Assembly: GCA_004335635.1 (NCBI GenBank)
Contig: QAXH01005312.1
Coordinates: 4,557-21,208, forward strand
Source: Chloromonas sp. AAM2
Taxonomy: Eukaryota > Chlorophyta > Chlorophyceae > Chlamydomonadales > Chlamydomonadaceae
Direction of reading: 5' to 3'
Length of the DNA: 16,652 nt
A program made the translations under genes and the position numbers. This document shows positions 1-8,800 of this stretch, piece after piece. How positions within the stretch are numbered: the stretch's first letter is position 1; every line of letters begins with the position of its first letter. The notes beneath the pieces were generated by a model. It was not told the origin of the DNA. It searched no databases and worked only from the letters and a program-made list of their open reading frames with translations.

Positions 1-76
1 GGTGCTGGTGCTGGTGCTGGTGCTGGTGCTGGTGCTGGTGCTGGTGCTGGTGCTGGTGCTGGTGCTGGTGCTGGTG
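1..76. repeat. GGTGCT hexanucleotide microsatellite in ABC1K intron 5
   Basis: There are twelve perfect GGTGCT units (1-72) plus a partial unit. The array starts at or before the window edge, so its full length is unknown. It lies downstream of the donor at 123-122 (minus strand CAG|GTGAGG), so it reads as AGCACC within an intron of the kinase gene. Because the period is a multiple of three, it stays open in several frames but is not coding here. Confidence 0.95.
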
Positions 77-123
77 ACATCACATTACACAGTGTAATAC
101 AATGCAACTCAAGCACCCCTCAC

Positions 124-2415
124 CTGCATGGCCACTGGCGAGGGGAAGCTGGGCACCTTGTCGCACAGCTTCTGCAGCTCGTTCATGGCGGCAGGGGACA
201 GCAGGTCGGGGCGGATGGACAGAGCCTGTGGTCAAGGGACACCACAGGGCAACAGCAACATTTGCCCCCACAATCACCGACTACTGCCACCCTGACCCCA
301 ACCTTAACCCTGAGCCTAAACCTGACCCATTTTCACCATCACATACTCACTGAAGTCGGCTGCCCCTCCCATTGTTTCCAGATCCAGGCCCGCTATGATG
401 CGCCCACCTCGGACCCGCCCTGCACTGCGCACTCCTGCACCTTTGCTCGCCCTGCCTTTAGACCAGAGGTCTTCTGTCTGCCTGCCATTCCTGTGCACCC
501 CCACGCATCTTCATGCATGAATCACTCGGGATGGCAAGTGATTCGCAGGCCCAAACCCTGCCTTCACAAAAGGGCCCACACTGCATGCTGGAGGCATGCC
601 CCAGCCCCCTTGAGCAATGCCCAAGCGCTTGCCTGTCCCAGTTTGATGTATGCAGGGCCCAAGCTGGTCATGATGTCCCTCAGTTCCACCGCACGCGCCA
701 CCTCCGTTTCTTTCAACTGCCCACGTGCTGCGTCAAAGGCAAGCCGGCCCAGGAACCCGCCAGCAATGCCTGCAGCAGGACATACACAGTTTGTCAAGTC
801 CACCAACACACATACAGGTGCTGCAGCAGGCTTGGGACAAGGTATGGCTGCTCAGGGCGAATGTGGTGTCGTATGAGCTCCTTTGCAGTTAGGCCCCTTT
901 GAGGGCATGCGCACTTCAAGCACTCACAATGACCAGTCCAACACATGCAGCATCCCATGCCCACTCCATGCACAACATGCATTCCCAACTTTTTTTCCCG
1001 TAGGATCGTTCATTGTTGCCCATCGTACAATTCATTATTCTGACCCTATTCAGACGAGGAAACATCTGTTGTGACAATCCTCACAAGAAACTGACTGTGT
1101 TGCCAAGCGTGTTCCTGATGTCAGGATTGCGTCACAGACTGGTTAGACACAGTGCAGTTCCCACTGCGTGGTGAACACGGCATGTGCCACATGCCACCCT
1201 TATCTGTATGTCACCCTTACCTGTCCCAAAGTGAGCAAAGTGGCTTTCATGGCTTCCAGAGCATAACACATGCCATCCCTCCCTGACTTACCCATGAGTT
1301 GCATGATGCGCCTAATGACGCTGACGGGGCGCCTGCCCCAGTAGTCTTCGATGGCAGCCGGCTCGTAAACCAGGGGCAGGCTGTCGGTGGAGTCTGCTGA
1401 GCGCTCAACCTGAAGCAATGCCAGGCGGGAGAGGGGAGCATGCATGCCATGCATGCACGTCAACATGTGGGGGCAGCGTGCATGTGAACACGTCAATCTG
1501 ATTGGTGTTGTCCCCTGGCTGCGGAGCACATCCCTTGTGCGCATCGCGCGTCTCGATCCCCTCTTACCATCATACAGTGCTCACTGCTCAGGTTGTGAAA
1601 CCGCACATGCATGGGGTGTAATGCATGCAGCTCATGATTATGGATGGACATGCAGGTGGATATGCATGGCAACCCTCTATTAAATGCCAAGCCACATGGG
1701 GCAATGGTGTCCTGCATGGTTAACGGTTGCATTGCTACCAGTCCTGCCTTTCCTGTCGTGTGTTCCATAGGCACCAGTGTTTCCACTGTGCGTCCTGCCC
1801 TGTTGCTACACCCGTGCTTGCCATTTCCTAGGCTTTCCCCAGGCGTTTGCCTCGAGCCCCTCTGCACACATCCACACAACATCCAACCTGCCACCTGTAG
1901 CCGCTGCCCCGGTCATTGAGTGCCTTCAGATATGCTTATTTGACCATCCCACAGTTGTCATGCTCCCAGCATGCATGCGCAAACCCACCTCAACCAGATT
2001 CATCTTCACATTGGCTGCTGCAAAGTCAGAGGCGTCCTGGTTGCTGCCTCTCAAGCCAGCCATCAGCACCTGCATGCATACAGAAGGTCCGTCGCATGAT
2101 AAATTGGGCTTCGTATGTGGGCCACAGAACGGAAAAGCTGGTGAACGACACGGTGTCAAACAGTGATGTGGCTTCTGGGGGCAAGATTACAGTCTGCCAG
2201 GCTGGCACTAGGGGGAAAATCAGGTCTTAGCTCACTTTGAGTTGCTCATCCTCCGCCATTTGCTCCCTCATTGACTTCATTTGCGATGACATCTCGCGGA
2301 CGCTGAGGTTCCCGGCCGCACGAGCCACGGTAGTGCGCTTGCGTTGGTTGGCACGCTTTCCATCGGCGCCTCTGTGGGACTCCACGCCTCTAACACTGCC
2401 TCTTGCAAGTGCCAT
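124..2415 (-). CDS. ABC1/UbiB-family atypical kinase, probably plastidial (5' part of gene, five exons, runs off left edge)
   Basis: Exons on the minus strand: 2415-2236, 2069-1989, 1409-1292, 769-633 and 225-124. They join in phase to 206 codons. Residues 1 to about 35 are rich in R/A/S/T and end in TTVARAAG, which resembles an algal chloroplast transit peptide with a VxA cleavage site. Next come an acidic helix (EQMAEDEQLK), VLMAGLRGSNQ, a YEPAAIEDYWGRRP block and AIELR-like VARAVELRDIMTSLGP. The KxGQ motif of ABC1K/UbiB proteins follows as KLGQ at residues 169-172, then ALSIRPDLLSPAAMNELQ and KLCDKVPSFP. This order is typical of the family, and the wording is closest to plant plastoglobule ABC1K1/ABC1K3-type proteins, which influence prenylquinone metabolism and photoprotection. 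That clade call is inference. The Ala-rich loop and the ExD and DFG motifs lie outside the window. The start is the first in-frame ATG; the longer frame to 2502 begins with TTG. Intron 4 is GC-AG. Confidence 0.88.
226..632 (-). other. GC-AG intron (intron 4 of the ABC1K gene)
   Basis: The donor is CAG|GCAAGC and the acceptor is CCACAG|GCTCTG. Joining them gives KLGQ followed by ALSIRPDLL, the continuous conserved ABC1K sequence. No GT donor near the exon end gives this protein. The site is therefore a non-canonical GC donor with an otherwise strong U1 match. Confidence 0.88.
1410..1988 (-). other. Intron 2 of the ABC1K gene, no internal gene seen
   Basis: This 579-nt intron has donor GAG|GTGGGT and acceptor CTTCAG|GTTGAG. 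It is rich in TGCATGCA-type palindromes, for example around 1440-1456 and 1970-1980. Several short open frames cross it on both strands, but none resembles a known protein, and I see no RNA gene. Confidence 0.8.
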
Positions 2416-2892
2416 TGCAGCGAATGTGCAGTGGGCTGCTCTAGCACTGGCCACAGACGCGATTTGCCTTGTGAGGTGCGGGTTGATTGATCGATCGGAC
2501 AAGGTTCAAACCCGAGGCACAATCTGATGAACACGTGCAGTTGCTGTACTGTAATAAGTGCAGAAAATCGTGTTAATTGAGTTTGAGGGTGAGCAGGTTG
2601 CAGGACCACAGGCTTGGCCGCTAGTTGCAAGCCTTCACCCTTGTTGTGGTGGCACGCTGCAGCTGCAAAGTGTGGTAATCAGCAACGAGCCGCCCATCCA
2701 GCATGTTTGCAGGTCCGTTGCTCGCTGACGGTTGCCGTTTTGAGCTCGACATGCGACTCTTGCTTCTTAGCTTTGATGGCGCTACTAAACGTACTCCTGT
2801 ACTCGAGAGATGCAACGTTTGCTTCAGGCCGCCGGTAGGGCTTGCTAGACCCAAAGCCCTTGAGTGCACGGGCTGCTGGACAATCAAATCAA
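2416..2892. promoter_or_regulatory. Shared intergenic region between head-to-head genes
   Basis: The kinase ATG (2415, minus) and the WDR75 ATG (2893, plus) face away from each other across 477 bp. Both 5' UTRs and both promoters must fit here unless 5' non-coding exons exist elsewhere. An in-frame TAG at 2836-2838 closes the WDR75 frame upstream of its ATG. I see no clear TATA box or other named promoter element. Bidirectional control is inferred from the layout only. Confidence 0.5.
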
Positions 2893-5800
2893 ATGCTGCA
2901 AGGAGGGCAAATTAGCCGTCGTCCTGCCACCTTCTCAGGCGATGGCAGATTAGTGATTACGCCATGTGGACAGACCGTGCGTTTGTACGCCACGGCCACT
3001 GGCGAGCAAGTAGGCCAGCTGGAAGGGCATACAGGCGAGGTGACATGCGTGGCGACCAACCCTGATGACGAGCGACAGGTAGGAGCGACAGAGCGAGAGT
3101 TGCGGCACTCACATCTGCCGGCGCACGCCGCCGGCACCTGATGCATGCCGGCAGCCTACCTGCTGCCGTTGAGTTTGAGCTAGCGGTAGACATGCATGCA
3201 TGCTTAGGAATCTGTACAGACAAGACATTCAGCTGGGAACAAGAGGTACGGACTGCAGGCACACCCTGCGCATGTCCTACATGCCCAAGAGGCTGGTTTC
3301 CCAACGTACAAGTAATCCCTGACACATCCTAGCCGTATGCTGACTGGCAGGCAGTCTTACAGCCTTGGTGTTGTTCGCGTCAGCAGCTGTTAAATATTGA
3401 CGACTTTCTTTTGGCCACATAGATCGAGAACCGCAACTTGCATCTTGCAAACCTTCTCCCATGCCCATACACAGGTGTACAGCGCATCTCTGGATGGCAC
3501 CATGCGGCTATGGGACGTGGGCAGTTGCACATGCCTAAAGGTCATGGCTGTGCGCGAGGCAGTACGTCACATGGCCGTTCATGCCACCATGCGCCTTGCC
3601 TACCTAGCCATTGAATGGAGGGATGGGGCTTCAGGCAGGGTTATCTGTTGGAATCTGGACAAGGAAAAGGCATCGGCATCGGCGATGAAAACGCGAGCAG
3701 CGGCACCCCTGGCCATGCAGCCGAATGGTGGGTTCTATGTTCGCTGCCTAAGGGCAGGTATCTGCATGTACACAACGTTTGTTAGGGATATTATGATACA
3801 GTGTGCTTGTTAGGGACCTTCTGGAGCAGTTTCCTGAGTTCTTTTTCTAATCTTCTTTTTCTGATTTTCCTGATAATGACCCTCATGTTGCGCAGTTTCT
3901 AGTTTCTGAGCCCTGCAGACAGGATGCGTGATGGGCAGGCATGGGTGCACTGGGCAGGCGTGGGTGCACAGGGCTAGAACAGCAGCTACGGCATGCATCG
4001 GAAGCTTGGCTATGATGATCACTATTTGAATCCGGATGAACAGTGACGGTTCAATGGTTGAATTTTCTGAGCCGATTCTATGCCAGTGCTTGGTATGAGG
4101 ACATCACATACATGGAATGCGATGCATGTGGTGGGTGGCATGAGATGCCATGCATGCAACTAAGGAACATGGTATGCATGGGCCTGCTTTGTATTGGATG
4201 TGGCACATGGGCGCATAGGGCTGCAGTGCAGGGGAGAAATATAATTGAGCATGTTCATACTCTACCCGCTGCGGCTGGTGGCTGCGATGGGTGCATGGAC
4301 ATTGCACAGCCACTGCGTGGCCATATCTCCTCCCAGCAAGTGAAATTCCCACTCAATTGATACTTTGACACTGCAAACTGGCGCAATGACCACATCTTCC
4401 GCTTCCTCTGCTCCTGCCTGCACCATTCAGGTGCACTGGTTGCTACCATTGACCGGCACTCATTGTTTGTATGGCGGGCGGGGCCGGAGATCTGCCAACC
4501 ACTGAACCTGGCTCACACCAAGCCGTACACTGTGGGTGACACTGACAAATGGTGTATGCTGGAGTTTCAGCAGCGGCATTATTGCCATTCATGTGCTGGG
4601 CGCAGAAGCATACTAAAGTACGTACAAATGCTGTATCTGTAGAACCTGCTGGTGGTAGTGCATCTCTCGCCAGGTTTAAACCCGGAGAACCTGGCCATTC
4701 GGAAAGAGAACTTGATCTGTTTGCTGTACATGCCTGCAGTGCTTAGCCATCAGTGCTGACGAGAGTATGCTCGCCGCCGGGGATGCGTCCGGTCGCATCC
4801 TGATTTGGCGGGACGTGGCCTGCTTCCTCCCCTCCGCCTCCGCAGCCCGCCCCGTTCCCGATCCCGCCGGCCCCGCCCCCGCCGCCCCTGCCAGACCTGT
4901 GTGCACCACCGTGCACTGGCACTCTGGGCCCGTGGGGTGCCTGTCCTTCAGCCTGGATGGCGTGTACCTCCGGTCGGGCGGCAGGGAGGGAGTGCTGGTG
5001 TCCTGGCAGGTGGAGAGCAACAAACCCAGCTTTTTGCCTAGGTAAGCAACAGGCTGCAAAATGGGTGTTTGTTTTAAACTTCTACGATGTGTTGCAATGT
5101 CAGCCATGCACCTGGTCACTGGTCAGCCATTGAACCTGGTCAGCCATGCACCTGGTCAGCCATGCACCTGGTCAGCCATCCACCTGGTCAGCCATGCACC
5201 TGGTCAGCCCTTGCACCTGGTCAGCCCTTGCACCATCAGACTGTGCCTTGGCTTGTGTGTGATCTCATGGTGTGTGTGCCCTTGCGCGTGTGATCTCATG
5301 GTGTGTGTGCCCTTGTGTGTGTGATCTCATGGTGTGTGTGCCCTTGTGTGTGTGATCTCATGATGTGTGTGCCCTTGTGTGTGTGATCTCATGGTGTGTG
5401 TGCCCTTGTGTGTGTGATCTCAGGCTGGGTGGAGCTCTGTGTGGGATCACGCACTGTACTCGCGACCCGGCGCATGTGCTCATACGCCAGGCCGACAACA
5501 CACTGAGGGTGATCAGCCTGGCAACAAACAAGGCAAGCTTGGCTGTGGAGGGTTACTTCCATTAATGGCTCGGAAGTTCTGGTAGTCCTAAGCAGTAACT
5601 AGCAGCACAGTAACCACACCCAACTAAGACTGCAGATTGTTATACAGCTAGTAACAGCAGCACGGATAGTCAAAGCTGCACAGATAGCAATAGCTGCGTA
5701 GGTTGTCAGGCCAAGCAACGGACTGGACTTGCGCCCAACGACCCTTTCATGCGGCGTGATAACGGTACCGTCACCGTCACTGAACCCCGCAGGTGGCGGT

Positions 5801-8800
5801 GAGCGTGCTGGGCCTCCGTCCGCCCATCCCGCAGCTCAGCGCCACCGCTCAAATGGCGGCCACGTGCCTTCACCCCCTGACGGGCGCGCTGGCAGTGCCC
5901 ACACACAATGCGGTCATGCAGCTGTACGACGCGCAGCACCACAGGCACCTAGCATTGCACCAGGTATGGAGAGGGTGGCAGGGGGTGGCGGGACTGGTGG
6001 AGGAACATGAGAGTTGTTGAGGGGGGGGGCGCGGAATGCCAGATTAAGAGGATGGGAGTTTAGGAAGAGGAAATGGGAATGGAACAAACAGGCTGGAAGG
6101 GGTGAGGGAGAGTGTGCAAGACACGAGGCAGCGGTTGCAACAGAATGAGGTGGCAGTTTTGTTGTTGTTTTGCCTTTCTGCCTCGTCATCTCTCCAGGCC
6201 TAACTGAGCACCCTCTTGACAGATATGCAGTTCAAACTGCATAGCTGTCTACTCGCCGCTTTCGCAATTCGTGTGATTTTGAGCACTCACGTTTGATATA
6301 CGTCAAACGATGCTTTCTCGCTTCTTTCCAGGCGGCTTTGTGTAACGATCCGCAGTGCATAAAATCATGGTTGTGCGCCAGACGCAAGTTTAAATCACAA
6401 TCATACATGCCCTTGTTTCCTGCCTTCAGGTAGCTTTGCGTAACGACGTGTGTGCCAGTGACCCCGGCCAGCACCAGGCACATGACCCCAGCCCCTTCGT
6501 CAGCCATGCGGCGTTCACGCATGCGGGCACGTGCATGGTGACAGTCGACGTCAGGCCAGGAGCAGGTACGGGGGGTCTGCATGCTCGAGGTCGGATGTCG
6601 ATCAAGCAACGCAACGCACTCGCATGGAGGATGCTCACAGCATGTACTGAATGACATGGGATGGACGCATGGAGTAAAGGATCAGTACCCGTGCAGAGTC
6701 GTGCAGCATGTCCTGAGTGCAAGCCCGAGTAAACGATGGGGCTTGAAACGGACGGAGTAACAGCTTTGCGAAGTGTGTGGAAACTCCAGATCATCGTGGG
6801 CGTCAGAATCTGACACAAGATTGGCAACGTGGTGTGTCGCGAACGCAAACACATGGCGTTTATGAACGGGCATGATGGGCATTTCTGGCTATGATGATCA
6901 CTATTCGAATCCAGATCACCCATGACGGTTCAATGGTTGAATTTTCTGAGCCAATTCAGCCATGCACCCATTCACCACTTGCAGACACGAACAATGGCAT
7001 GCACACAGCATGATCAGTTTTGGCAGACCTGGCATGTCAGCTTGGCTATGATGATTAATATCTGAATCCGGATGAACAGTGACGGTTCAATGGTTGAATT
7101 TTCTGAGCCATCCGTGCCATTCATCTGCCCATCGCTTCCACCCATCATTCTCTCACACAACTGCGCACTCTATCACACAATTACGCACTCTCTCTCACTC
7201 ACTTTGTTGCTGTCTCTGTGTTGCTGGCTAGGCACGCTCAGCAAAACAGTCACTCTCAACTGCGTCAACGGCATCAGCCGCCCCTCATCTTCATAATCAC
7301 ACATTTGACTTGTTTCCTGAAGGGTTGAGAACCATGCATATGCAAAACGTCCACTCTTTTCAGTCACAGAAATGAACCTTATATATGCACTCAAACGTAC
7401 TCCTTTACTAGTGATCAGTACTGCGTGTGTGGTTGTCTGCAGGTATACACGGTTCAGAGGACGAGGTGTGTCTGCGCTTCTGGAATGCATTTGCCAAGGG
7501 CACCCAGTACGCACTGAACACCCTGGCGGACGACCCACACAGGTAGGACTGGGCCTACGGGCTTCACTTCACGTGCGCATCAATCCTGTCTTTGGATTAT
7601 CACCAAACATTCCTGGTTGAGCGACATGGATAGTATCAACTTGCAACGGCCAGTTGGACACAGTATGGGCATGGGAGCATCCGATCCAAAGCCGTCCCAG
7701 GTACGCCTTTTGATTGTATGGAGCTCCGCATGCAAGATCTCTCCCATGCTTGCGCATTCTGGAACACTGCCAATCATCGACAATTTTCTTGTTGCCAGTA
7801 CACTGCTGGTCCAGCTGTATGGTTCAGCGTTGTGGTGTTTACGTCACGTGCTGCTCACGTATGCAGGGGCCCTGTCACGTGCCTGGCTGCCCACCCCACC
7901 CTGGACCTTGTGGTCACAGCCGGGGGTGTGACGTCACCTGAGTTCAAAGTGTGGGAAAAAGTGACCATGGCCAGGCGACCTGGGAGCAAGGTGGAGCGGC
8001 CCACGTGCTGGAGGTGCAGGTGCGTTTAGGGTTTGGACGCATGCAGGAGCTGAGATATAGGGTTTGGGTAGGGTGTGGGGTGGATAGAGTTGTTGTTTGA
8101 GTTTGGGCTGTCTGTTGGAGGTGCATGTGAGTAGGGCTTGGGCGCATGCTGTGGTTGATGGCAGGGCTACAGCATTCGCTCACTCGGCCTTAAAGCGTTC
8201 CTTTACTGTGGTTGACAGGTCCCTTGCATCCAACCTCGATGCGCCCTTGCTTTTGCTAGTGGCTGCTAGTGGCTATACTCAGCATCAAGCCCTGTTATTT
8301 TGCCACCCTTCGGTACCCCTCGATTTGATCCTTGCTTTGCCAATTCTCAGGAGTGTGGGTTCCTTCAAGGGTCAGCCCTTCACCTCCGTGGCCTTCTCCC
8401 GGGACGGCTCGCTGCTGGCCCTGGCGGCCGGGCCCAGGGTCACACTTTGGGACCCGCTGTTGTGTGAGCTGGCGGTTACTCTGCCCGCGCCCCCGGAGCT
8501 GCTCAGCACGGCGGGCGGGGCCGTCACAAGCCTGGCGTTTATCACGGGGGCGCCTTTCCTGGTGCGTTTGAAATAACAGGTATTATTTCTCGGTGGTTTG
8601 GTTTGTACATGTCAGGTATTCTTGTGAAATCCGTCTGAGGAAAGGATGGGAGTAATTGAAGCAGCAGATGGGTTTCAGTGTATGTGTATATACTTGAGGG
8701 TCGGACACCGCACATTTGGCATTGTGTGGGCGTCCGTTTGCGAGTTTGAAGGGGAGAGCTTGGCCGTTGCCTGGTTGGTATGAAGACAACGTTGATCAGT

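Larger units (their letters stand above)
6566..7442 (+). other. WDR75 intron 7, host of two snoRNA-like copies
   Basis: This 877-nt intron is the longest in the gene, with donor GCAG|GTACGG and acceptor GTCTGCAG|GTATAC. It carries snoRNA-like copies 2 (6886-6953) and 3 (7043-7110), whose starts are 157 nt apart. The rest shows no protein similarity. Confidence 0.8.

Noticed and set aside
288..335. Degenerate CCCTAA-like words suggesting telomeric repeat
   Set aside because: Units vary in sequence and length and number only about six; chance or an old simple repeat is enough.
2416..2502. N-terminal extension of the kinase frame to 2502
   Set aside because: It would start at TTG; the first in-frame ATG is at 2415 and already gives a plausible transit peptide.
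2842..2892. Seventeen-residue N-terminal extension of WDR75
   Set aside because: It would start at TTG just after an in-frame TAG (2836-2838). The ATG at 2893 fits the family start.
4361..4430. Open frame running into WDR75 exon 3 from upstream
   Set aside because: It is the pyrimidine tract of the acceptor. There is no AG between the in-frame TGA at 4358 and the CAG at 4428, and total protein spacing matches the family without it.
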